From Diatrype stigma (taxonomy: Eukaryota > Ascomycota > Sordariomycetes > Xylariales > Diatrypaceae): a stretch of 64,000 bases of DNA. Below, piece after piece: positions 55,934 to 64,000 of the stretch (the stretch's first letter is position 1; each line of letters opens with the position of its first letter). Position numbers and translations under genes: made by a program. The stretch is taken from assembly GCA_022225965.2 (NCBI GenBank), contig JAKJXP020000067.1, positions 1 through 64,000 on the forward strand, in the 5' to 3' direction. Under the pieces are notes generated by a model that was not told the origin of the DNA, ran no database searches, and saw only the letters and a program-made list of their open reading frames with translations.

Positions 55934-57556
55934 ATGGTTCGAATCGCGGCAATCTCACTCTTCAGTGGGCTGCTGATGCGGCCCGCTCTAGCTGCACAGA
56001 ATCCCCTCGTCTCCCTTCACAATGGCATGGTCCGGGGTACCGTTTCCGAGTATGTGCCGGGCATCAACGTGTTCAAGGGCATCCGGTTCGCGGACCCCGC
56101 CACGGGCGAGTACCGCTGGGCGCACCCTCCGCACCCGACTTCATGGAACGAGACGTACGACGCCTTCGAGTTCGGCAACACTTGCGCCCAGATGGGTCGC
56201 GACGGCACCGTGGAGGGCTCCGAGGACTGCCTCTTCCTGAACATCTGGACCCCGGAGAACTTCACCAGCACGTCCAACTACCCGGTCTACATCTGGAGCT
56301 ACGGCGGCCGCTTTTCCGGGGGGTCTAGCTCGAGTGTGGCGTACGACGGGTCGGGCCTTGCGGCCAAGGGTGTCGTCGTGATAAGCTATAACTATAGACT
56401 TGGCGTGCTTGGCGGCCTCGCCCACCCCGAGCTGAGCGCCGAGTCTGAAGGCAACTCCACCGGAAACTGGTTCCTGCAGGACCAGATCGCCGTTCTGCAC
56501 TGGACGAGTGAGAACATCCAGCTCTTCGGTGGGAACCCTAACCAGGTTACCATTGGTGGTCAATCGGCGGGTTCTGGCATTACCCTCGCCATGGTGTACT
56601 CCCCTCTCGCTACAGGCCTAATACACGGTGCGATAGCCGAGAGCGGTGCGCGGGCTCCTCATGACCCCATGACCGGCTCTCTTGCCACCAGCCACCGCAA
56701 CAAGACAGATGCCGAAGCCCAAGGTGTCGAGTTCCTCAAGAAGCTCAACGTGAGCTCCATCGCAGAGGCCCGGAAGCTTCCGGTCGATGTGATTCTGGCC
56801 GCCAGCCCACAGTCGGACACGATTTTTGTCGGGACGCCCTTCGAGAACAACTCCGCATACATGGAGCCTCCCGCGTTCCGCCCTGTGATTGACGGTTTCG
56901 TCTTGCTGGATACGTATGCGGGGACCCTCGCGAACCACTCGCAAAACGACATCCCCATCATGACGGGTAACAACCGGGACGAAAGCGGCGCGTCGCCGAA
57001 CCCTAGCGTGACCCTCGATCAGTACAACGCCAACAACGCCGCCATCTTCGGTTCGATCGGGCTCTCGGAGAAGTATAACGAGCTCTTCCCGGCGTCGACG
57101 GACGCGGAGGCCGGCGCCCAGTCCAACAACTTCTACCGCAACCAGAGCCTGGTTTCGTCGTGGACCTGGGCGAACGCCTGGGCTGCCGGCGGCGGCAACA
57201 ACAGCGTCTACACGTACTTCTGGACGCACGCGCCGCCGGGCCAGAGCTCCGGTGCCTTCCACGGGAGCGAGATCAACTACGCATTCCACAACATCCCCTG
57301 GGCCACGACGCTGAACGACCAGGCGGTCAACTGGACCGCCCAAGACTACGCCATCCAAAACACCATCTCCCAGTACTGGTACAACTTCATTGCTACGGGC
57401 AACCCGAACGGTGGCAACCTGACCGAGTGGGTGCCTAGCAGCAGCGCGTCGAAGACCACGATGATGCTAGGGGATGGCTATGGCACCATTCCGGTGGGGT
57501 CCGATGAGGTCGTCGAGCTCATCACAGACTATTTTGACCAGCAGATTGCATGGTAG
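55934..57556 (+). CDS. Secreted type-B carboxylesterase/lipase
   Basis: Single exon, 540 residues from the ATG at 55934; the reading frame is open upstream but has no earlier ATG. A signal peptide covers about residues 1-21 (ends ALAAQNP). The family pattern is complete: EDCLFLNIWTPEN, GGQSAGSG with nucleophile Ser211, NNRDESG with the likely acid Glu350, and GAFHGSE with His443. Several N-glycosylation motifs are seen. The group hydrolyses carboxylic esters outside the cell (lipids, plant or xenobiotic esters); the substrate is not predictable. Unlike many relatives the oxyanion region is SYGGRFSGG rather than HGGGF, a variation that may affect substrate choice. Confidence 0.9.
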   Translation: MVRIAAISLFSGLLMRPALAAQNPLVSLHNGMVRGTVSEYVPGINVFKGIRFADPATGEYRWAHPPHPTSWNETYDAFEFGNTCAQMGRDGTVEGSEDCLFLNIWTPENFTSTSNYPVYIWSYGGRFSGGSSSSVAYDGSGLAAKGVVVISYNYRLGVLGGLAHPELSAESEGNSTGNWFLQDQIAVLHWTSENIQLFGGNPNQVTIGGQSAGSGITLAMVYSPLATGLIHGAIAESGARAPHDPMTGSLATSHRNKTDAEAQGVEFLKKLNVSSIAEARKLPVDVILAASPQSDTIFVGTPFENNSAYMEPPAFRPVIDGFVLLDTYAGTLANHSQNDIPIMTGNNRDESGASPNPSVTLDQYNANNAAIFGSIGLSEKYNELFPASTDAEAGAQSNNFYRNQSLVSSWTWANAWAAGGGNNSVYTYFWTHAPPGQSSGAFHGSEINYAFHNIPWATTLNDQAVNWTAQDYAIQNTISQYWYNFIATGNPNGGNLTEWVPSSSASKTTMMLGDGYGTIPVGSDEVVELITDYFDQQIAW

Positions 57557-58395
57557 ATAGGGGGCCCGGGGAGAGAAATAAGTCCTGCGTAGTTGAAGGA
57601 GTTGAACGAATGTATGAAGCTCACGTGTACCCGGCAACATCTAGCCTACCAAAGACCACCTACAGTTATAGTGTATATATTTGACTCAAATCTGAAAGAA
57701 AACTGTTTGACTGAAGAAGTCGTCTGCCACACCGGGACTGCAGCCATACCGGCTGCAGGGATGTATTGGAATTCACAGCTGCCCAATATAGCCAACAGAC
57801 GATTAATAACGGAAGCCGCGGAAGCCGGAAAGGGAGATACGTGTAGATACGTACAAATAATTGCTGTATATAAACTACCGTTGTTTGCTTCGATGGCGTC
57901 AGAAGAGAGGCCTCTGTACGTCCCTTGAGACCATAGAAAGTTAGAACATAATTTGTTCTATATCCCCCAAGCCAACATTCCCCTCCCACACTAAGAACCA
58001 ATCGAGGTTGAAAGGGCAAAGGAGTACAAGCGCACTATGTCTTATACGAGTAAAACAGACACTTAGAACAATGTTAAGGAACTGCATATGACGATCAATG
58101 TACGAAGTACTGTATTGGCATATTTTCCTATGAGAACGGGGCTTGGGTAGGATACAGTGATTAATTCTAGCAAAAATATCGTTCAATATTAGCTTCATTA
58201 CATGAACATGTGAGAGAGAACACACTGCTATTATACAACTGTAGTGTCTTATATTGCGGCATATACTGTCAAGCCCTTGCCAGTTGATTGGCTGATGTAC
58301 CTAACCCCTCCATGGATCACCAGTACACTTTGGTGATACCAGGTACCGTCTGATCGATCGAACCCATCCATTTTTAAGTCTTGTTAAACTCCAAC
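57557..58395. other. Convergent intergenic region
   Basis: Between the 3' ends of the esterase and the Gfo/Idh/MocA gene. AT-rich; no gene seen. A short GCAGCC..GGCTGC inverted repeat near 57739-57757 could form a small hairpin in DNA or RNA. Confidence 0.5.
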
Positions 58396-59729
58396 CTACT
58401 CCAACTGGACCTCGACCTCCCTGCTGCTCTTGGCGCTCTCCTTCATCGCCTCGATGATCCGCAGGACGTCCCGCGCCTGCGACGCCGGCACGGGCACATC
58501 CGCCTCTTTGCCGCTGCGGAGCGCCTCGCCGAACAGCTCGTAGATCTTGCCGTACGTCTGCGGCTCGGCAGTCGGGTGCTCGCGCTCCTCGATGGTGGCG
58601 CCGTCCGCGCCGACGACAGCCAGCCTCCCCGCCGCCTGCGGCTCCTCGTACCCGTACCGCGCGTCCCCCGGCCGCGGCCCGCCCGGCGTCCGCAGCTGGC
58701 CCTCCTGCGGGTCCAGCCCGGTCTTGCGGTAGCTGCCGCGCGACCCGCGCACCCAGAACCGCGGCTGCCGCGCCTCGGCGCTGATCACGCCGATGCGCAC
58801 GTTGACGATCAGCCCGCTCTCGTAGTACAGGTGGGCGGCGACGCTGTCGATGTCGAGACTCCGGCTGTCTTTGTTGAGCAGGCTGCCCGACGTGACCCCG
58901 TCCCGCTGGCTGAGGAACTTGGCGAACACGCTCCGCGGCGCCCCGAACAGCGCGTACGCCTGGTCGACGAGGTGCGCGCCCAGGTCGTAGACGGCGGTGC
59001 CGCCGCGCTCGAGCTCCAGCGACGCCTTCCAGGTCGAGGCCGCCCCCGCCGCCGCGGCCGGCTTCGCCGGCCGGTACCGGTCGAAGTGGGTGTCGACCTC
59101 GACGATGCGGCCCAGGACGCCGTCGGCGAGCAGCTGGCGCACGGTCAGGAAGTCGCTGTCCCACCGGCGGTTCTGGTACACGCAGAGCAGGCGGCCCTTG
59201 TCGCGGGCGAGCGCCGCCAGCGTCGCCGCCTCGCCGCTGCTCGGCACGAACGGCTTCTCGACCAGCACGTGCTTGCCGGCCTCGAGCGCCTGCCGCGTGA
59301 AGGGGAAGTGCGTCTCCGGCGGGGTCGTCACGATGACGACGTCGAGGGCCGGGTCGGCGAGGAAGTCGTCCAGCGAGGCGAAGTGCTGGATGCTCGGGTG
59401 GTCGCTGGGTGCTGAGGACTCGGGGGTGGGGCGCCGCTGGAGGATCGAGTGCAGGGTGAAAGCAGGCGTGGTCGTGACGAAGGGGATGTGGAAGACCTTG
59501 GCGGATAGGCTTTGTATAGGGACGAGTTGTGCATGTGTCAGCCAGTAGCCAGTTTACTAGGCATAGAGAGGCAATGAAGGAGGGGCAACTCTCAAGCATA
59601 ATACTTTGGAGGGGGNNNNNNNNNNGTGCCTGCGCAGTGGTGAGGTGGGGCGTGACGAGGACGGGGCCGGGGACGGGGTACTCACCCATAGCCAATGATA
59701 CCCACGTTGAATGATTTTGCTTCTGCCAT
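58396..59729 (-). CDS. Gfo/Idh/MocA-family NAD(P)-dependent oxidoreductase
   Basis: Two minus-strand exons, 59729-59686 and 59509-58396, about 385 residues. The first exon codes MAEAKSFNVGIIGYG, completed after splicing to the Rossmann motif GIIGYGLSAKVFHIPF. Then come DVVIVTTPPETHFPF, GKHVLVEKPF with the family's catalytic Lys, and DLGAHLVDQA with a conserved active-site His. This order and size are typical of the family, which oxidises or reduces sugars and related polyols; fungal members often resemble yeast YMR315W or the galactose/xylose dehydrogenases. Substrate unknown. The intron contains 10 N bases (59616-59625), but both exons are intact in the sequence shown. Confidence 0.88.
59616..59625. 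other. Assembly gap (10 N)
   Basis: Ten unresolved bases next to a GGGGG run, inside the intron of the Gfo/Idh/MocA gene. The true length is unknown. Confidence 0.98.
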
Positions 59730-61041
59730 ATTGTCTACTCGTTTCGTTCCTTCGTGGCAAAGACAAATAGGTAGAGGAGGTTCGGAATGTTCAAGCTACG
59801 GAGAAGGATCTAAGGGGTAGGCATAGGAGAGTGATATATATATGCATCAACTACTTTGTACCCCCGTAGATGTTACAAGGGTTCTGTTGATTAGCAATAC
59901 TTGAGGACTATGGAACCACGAATGCCCACATAAAGGCGAATGGCCTGGGAGCTCGCCAGGAACCAGGCGATTAGTATGACTAGGTAAGGCGGGGTTGATT
60001 CAGTGCCAATGCTCGGCTAGAAGTCCATAGCAGTTCTATACGGGGTATGCTTATACGCTAGCCGTTCCTGCTCTTCGTCTTGCTGCTGTTAATGTTGTCT
60101 TATAACTATATAGGCAGCTAGGTAGTTACTGTAGGCGGGAAGACAGCTAGCTAGGTTGAGGTCTCAGTGAATGATACGCATAGAAAGTGGTAAAGTCACC
60201 GGCATGTGATGGTCCCCCTGCTCGGCGTATTTGATAATTGATATTCCAGTACCAGAGCTCTGACGTAGGACTGGCTAGGTACTCCAGTGATCTTACTGGT
60301 CAACTGTTATTCTTGCCTGAACAGGTAAGGCTAAGATTCCATCGCATTGGAAGATCTCAGCTGAAGGTCCCCCCACCCCGGACTTAAGGCTGACCGGGGC
60401 AGCATAATGATATGGTTGATGTTTATAGCACGCTGATAAATCAGTATAGAGATTATGAATCCTTCTTCCAACGACCGCGCGAGACTTTGAATATGTGACT
60501 GGAAAAATGAGACTCTTATATTAAATATTAATTAATTAGAGAGGATAGGGGAGAATCCCACATACCTACGTCATGATTGGTAGCCATTGGAGGGGCATAC
60601 ACTTGATATGTGCATACCAGGGGTTAAAAGGGTCTTGATAAGATAAAGCTCTACTATCTATTTCCCATCGGCCTGGACTCGGGCGACGGGCCCTGGCAGC
60701 TTCAGATATTTCCGTTACTCGCTGCTCCGTCTCTACATGCTCAGGTAGACGGACTAGGTACAGGTTTTCTTATTTTTCTATTTCGGGATCGGGAGGTTGT
60801 CTGTTATCTATCGTCTGTCTCGCTAGCTTCTTATGAGCAAGCGACTTCTGCTGGATTATTATACTCGCACTAGAAACTAATGGCATCTCACTTGACTTGC
60901 TGATATTGTTGCTCTCGGATCCTTCGTGCCATGGGGCAAACCAACCGCCGCTTTTATATCGGTCGTCTTCTCTTTCCATAGCGAGCCACGGGTAGCTAGC
61001 TGCAGAAGTAAATAAGGTGGAGCCTGTGAACCTCGGGGATC
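59730..61041. promoter_or_regulatory. Divergent intergenic region, Gfo/Idh/MocA and pos5-like
   Basis: 1.3 kb between two divergent start codons, AT-rich around 60500. No supported open frame. Confidence 0.5.
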
Positions 61042-62607
61042 ATGCCTCCTCGATTACAGAGATGCCCTCGTCGCCTATGTGGGCCTAGACGACCATGGCC
61101 CTCTCCCCAGCTCCCAAACTTGGGCCACTACTACCTTTCGGCTCGGGTACAGTCCCCGTTTCAGGACGGGCGACGGTCCTTCAGCGCGACGCCCCGCCGG
61201 CGCGAGCTTCTCGACGTCTCAACGCTTCCCGACCGCATCCTGCCGCAGTACAAGGAGAACCCCTCGGGCCTGCTATCCCTGCAGTGGCCCGAGCCCCCGC
61301 GGAACGTGCTGATCGTGCCGAAGCTGCTGGCGCCCCACGTCACCGAGGCCGCCGTCGCGTTCGCGCGCTACGTCGCCGCCGAGTACCCGGGCCTGCGCCT
61401 GATCTTCGAGCGCGGCGTCGCCGAGGCCGTGCACGGGCTGCTGCCCTTCCCCGTGTACACGGCCACGTCCCCTGATCGCCCGCCGACCGCCGCCTTCCCC
61501 GAGAAGACGGACCTCGTGACCACCCTCGGCGGCGACGGCACCATCCTGCGCGCCGCCAGCCTCTTCAGCCTGCACGCCTTCGTCCCGCCCATCCTGGCCT
61601 TCAGCATGGGCTCGCTGGGCTTCCTCGGCGAGTGGAAGTTCGAGGAGTACAAGCGCGCCTGGCGCGAGGTCTACATGAGTGGCAGTCGTGTCGCCATGGC
61701 GGACCTGCAGGGCCCGCACACCCAGGCTGCGGCGGCTGCGACGGGGGTCGGTGGTCACACCCCTGCTGACAGCGATGGCGAGAGGCTCAATGATGCCTGG
61801 AGTAGTGTGCGGGGGAAGAGCATGGGCACCAACCGGTCCGCCCGGGTTATGCTTCGAAACCGGCTGAAGGTTGGCATCTACGACGGTTCGGGCGCCAACG
61901 TCAACGAGCAGCTGATACACGCGCCGACAGCATCGGACGCAACGAGCAGAAGCAGCAGCCACGGCGGCGGCGGGCCCGCCGCCTTCCACGCCATCAACGA
62001 GCTGGTGATCCACCGCGGGCCGAACCCGCACCTGGCCTACATCGACGTGTTCGTGAACGGGCACCACCTGACCGAGGCGGTGGCCGACGGCTTGCTGGTC
62101 AGCACGCCGACGGGCAGCACGGCGTACTCGCTGTCGGCCGGCGGCAGCATCGTGCACCCGCTGGTCAAGGCGCTGCTGATCACGCCGATCTGCGCGCGCA
62201 GCCTGAGCTTCCGGCCGCTCGTGCTGCCGCTCACCAGCCGCGTGACGCTGCGCCTCGGCGCGCGCCACCGCGGCGGCGACCGCGGCCTCGAGGTCAGCGT
62301 CGACGGCCGCCGCCGCCCCGGCGCCGACTTCCGCCCCGGCACCGAGATCCGCATCGAGGGCGAGCTCATCGTCCCCGCGGCCGGCGGCGGCGGCGCCGCC
62401 TGGGTCGGCGGCGTGCCCTGCGTCATCCGGTCGAGGTCTCCGCGCAGCAGCATCGGCAGCAGCATCAGTGGCGATGCGAAGACGAGGTTGGGAGCAGCTG
62501 ATGGTGGCGGCGCTGCTGGGGACACGATCATCACCGAGGACGACGATGGCTGGGTTGGTGGGCTGAACGGGTTGTTGAAGTTTAATTATCCGTTTGGAGA
62601 GGAATAG
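61042..62607 (+). CDS. pos5: Mitochondrial NADH kinase (Pos5 type)
   Basis: Single exon, 521 residues. A strongly basic N terminus (MPPRLQRCPRRLCGPRRPW, and SFSATPRRR near 46-54) is a matrix-targeting signal. The kinase core has LVTTLGGDGTILRAASLF with GGDGT at 163-167, AFSMGSLGFLGEWKF, NELVIHRGPNPHLAYIDVFVNG, DGLLVSTPTGSTAYSLSAGGSIVHP and ARSLSFRPLVLPLTS. In yeast Pos5 makes mitochondrial NADPH, mostly from NADH, and protects against oxidative stress. Two low-complexity insertions (about 225-260 and 295-315) interrupt the domain, and the C terminus is Gly/Ser-rich. No intron. Second NAD kinase gene in the window after that at 27008. Confidence 0.93.
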   Translation: MPPRLQRCPRRLCGPRRPWPSPQLPNLGHYYLSARVQSPFQDGRRSFSATPRRRELLDVSTLPDRILPQYKENPSGLLSLQWPEPPRNVLIVPKLLAPHVTEAAVAFARYVAAEYPGLRLIFERGVAEAVHGLLPFPVYTATSPDRPPTAAFPEKTDLVTTLGGDGTILRAASLFSLHAFVPPILAFSMGSLGFLGEWKFEEYKRAWREVYMSGSRVAMADLQGPHTQAAAAATGVGGHTPADSDGERLNDAWSSVRGKSMGTNRSARVMLRNRLKVGIYDGSGANVNEQLIHAPTASDATSRSSSHGGGGPAAFHAINELVIHRGPNPHLAYIDVFVNGHHLTEAVADGLLVSTPTGSTAYSLSAGGSIVHPLVKALLITPICARSLSFRPLVLPLTSRVTLRLGARHRGGDRGLEVSVDGRRRPGADFRPGTEIRIEGELIVPAAGGGGAAWVGGVPCVIRSRSPRSSIGSSISGDAKTRLGAADGGGAAGDTIITEDDDGWVGGLNGLLKFNYPFGEE

Positions 62608-63174
62608 TGGACAAGGAGGAGGTCCGATCGATAACGGGAAATGGACGGGCGCATAGTGCATTTGGAAAGGAGTTACTTCTATTTCGGACTTTGGCTTTAG
62701 GTTTTGTTGGTTATATTATACAGTGCTTGTTGATGGCAACGGAGCTCTCCAATTGCGACTCTTGCTGGCGTAGCGCAGTGATTTCCGCACTTCAGTCTGA
62801 AGGAGTTCATGTATACGATACGATACTGTCTCGCCCGTATATACGGCTATATCACGGAAGATTGAAGTCATCATGCATTTTTAGCTACTGCTGAAGATGT
62901 CCGCAAATACTAGCTAGGTAGCTGCTATATGTGGCTGATGCTAATGGTAAACTATGAGAGCACCAGCGCGGATTTGGAGATATATGGTCGCATCTTTTCT
63001 CATGCAATTCCTGATTCCTAGTTCATTGCCGGTGAAGCTGCTGCCAGGATGATCAGCCCAGTTGATAGCTAAGTTCTCATGGTTCAGATTCTGGTTGACT
63101 CCGTTGGGCGTCGATGAATAAAGGCGAAAGACGAAAGGGGGTGGGGGGTGGATGGTGGATGATGAGGGGGAAAG
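62608..63174. other. Convergent intergenic region
   Basis: Short region between the 3' ends of the pos5-like gene and the E2 gene. AT-rich; no gene seen. Confidence 0.55.
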
Positions 63175-64000
63175 CTAGACAATAAATCCCTGAGCCTTGA
63201 GAACCTCCCTAATCTTATCGAGTGCTGATCTCAATCCAGAACGATCTGATTCTTCCAGCAATTCTACAGACCCCTCGGTTGCCTTCACAAGCTCTGCTGC
63301 GTGTATCAGTAGATGCACCTTGGCTGTTTGGCGCCAGCATCTCGTGACGAGGATAAGCTCATTAAGGGGGGGAAGGGCAGGTTGTGGCGGTGTGTCGACG
63401 TCTTCCTCATGTTCTTGTTCCCTTTCCCTTTCCTTTTCCCGCTCCCGCTCCCGTTCCCGTTCCTTCCTGGCCTTCTCTGCTGCTTCTGCTGCATCGTGTT
63501 GGGCTTGCACGGCATTATCTCTAGCTTTGACACTGCTAGCCCACGGAAGAATCGCATAGTTTAATGTCCAAGCTCGCAATGCATTGTTGTAATTTCTTGC
63601 CATCGACGGTTCAATATGGTGTTCCCGTCCTGGCTCGTTGTACCATGGCTCTTCGCAAAGGATCATAGACTGGATGCTTACAAGCACCTGCAAGATCGTC
63701 GACTGGCCGGGGCGCCATGGCTCTCCGGACCACGTGCCGAGGAGGGAGAGACAGACTGTAAATCTTGTGTTAGCTAGTTACAGCAAGCTACCAACATACC
63801 ATTCATCATCAAACCGACTCCGGACCAGAAAAGTAGTGCTATGCGAAAGTAGTGGTATACTCTGCTTACCTTTCCCGTCTTCGTAAAGGTTAGGGTTGAA
63901 CCGTACCGTTCCTCCATTAGTGGTCATGAAACGCACACGTGGAGGAGAAACCGGGTAGTTTATTGGACAGAATAGATCGAATTCAAAGAACCCGTACTCA
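63175..64000 (-). CDS. BIRC6/UBE2Z-like ubiquitin-conjugating enzyme, 3' part
   Basis: Two minus-strand exons are visible: one from the right edge to 63870 and one from 63755 to 63175, joined by a 114-base intron; the 5' end lies beyond the window. The first codes YGFFEFDLFCPINYPVSPP and VRFNPNLYEDGK; the splice completes KVCLSLLGTWSGEPW with the catalytic Cys, then STILQVLVSIQSMILCEEPWYNEPG. This pattern (GTW..G..W and EPWYNEPG) is that of the large E2 class of BIRC6/BRUCE, UBE2O and UBE2Z, not of the canonical small E2s. The tail has a Lys/Glu/Arg-rich low-complexity helix (KEREREREREKERERE-like) and ends LKAQGFIV. Role in fungi is not established; ubiquitin or ubiquitin-like transfer is expected. 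Confidence 0.88.

Noticed and set aside
61273..62661. Long minus-strand frame opposite the pos5-like gene
   Set aside because: Ala/Arg/Gly/Asp-rich shadow of a GC-rich coding region with no motifs. The same applies to the frame at 52631-53836 opposite the Atg22-like gene.

Overview
The window is nuclear DNA of a filamentous ascomycete (Pezizomycotina, probably a Sordariomycete). The reasons are short GT..AG introns of roughly 50-230 bases with GTAAGT/GTATGT/GTGAGT donors and CTAAC/CTGAC-like branch sites, GC-rich third codon positions, genes spaced 0.5-4 kb apart on both strands, intergenic TACCTA/TACATA microsatellites, and typical fungal genes (a GAS-type glucanosyltransferase with CBM43, a Tof1/Swi1 homologue, cyanase, fungal formate dehydrogenase). 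I see no phage, plasmid, CRISPR or bacterial operon structure. All gene models were built by reading splice sites by eye.

Layout. 0-12 kb: secreted ferritin-like protein (+), mitochondrial 3-hydroxyacyl-CoA dehydrogenase (-) divergent from the replication-fork protein Tof1 (+), and a very small spliced metallothionein gene (-). 12-22.6 kb: mitochondrially targeted formate dehydrogenase (-), a short-chain dehydrogenase (+), and a secreted protein with regularly spaced Kex2 sites that looks like a multi-peptide precursor (+). 23.8-31.4 kb: an ACMSD-like aromatic acid decarboxylase (+), cyanase (-), a Utr1-type NAD kinase (+) and a secreted GH43 glycosidase (+). 32-43 kb: a Ubc1-type E2 with UBA domain (-), Elongator subunit Elp3 (+), a lysophospholipid acyltransferase (-) and a lipid-droplet-associated hydrolase (+). 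43.7-57.6 kb: GAS1-type GPI-anchored glucanosyltransferase (-), spherulin-like cupin (-), Atg22-like transporter (+) and a secreted type-B carboxylesterase (+). 58-64 kb: Gfo/Idh/MocA oxidoreductase (-, its intron contains a run of Ns), a Pos5-type mitochondrial NADH kinase (+), and the 3' part of a BIRC6/UBE2Z-like E2 gene (-) that runs off the right edge.

The genes do not form an obvious biosynthetic cluster; most are housekeeping genes interspersed with secreted enzymes. The most unusual items are the 33-residue, 9-cysteine metallothionein whose last exon is only 9 bases and whose intron carries a strong G-quadruplex-type tract, the Kex2-punctuated precursor at 21.4-22.5 kb, and the presence of both NAD kinase types (presumed cytosolic and mitochondrial) within 36 kb.
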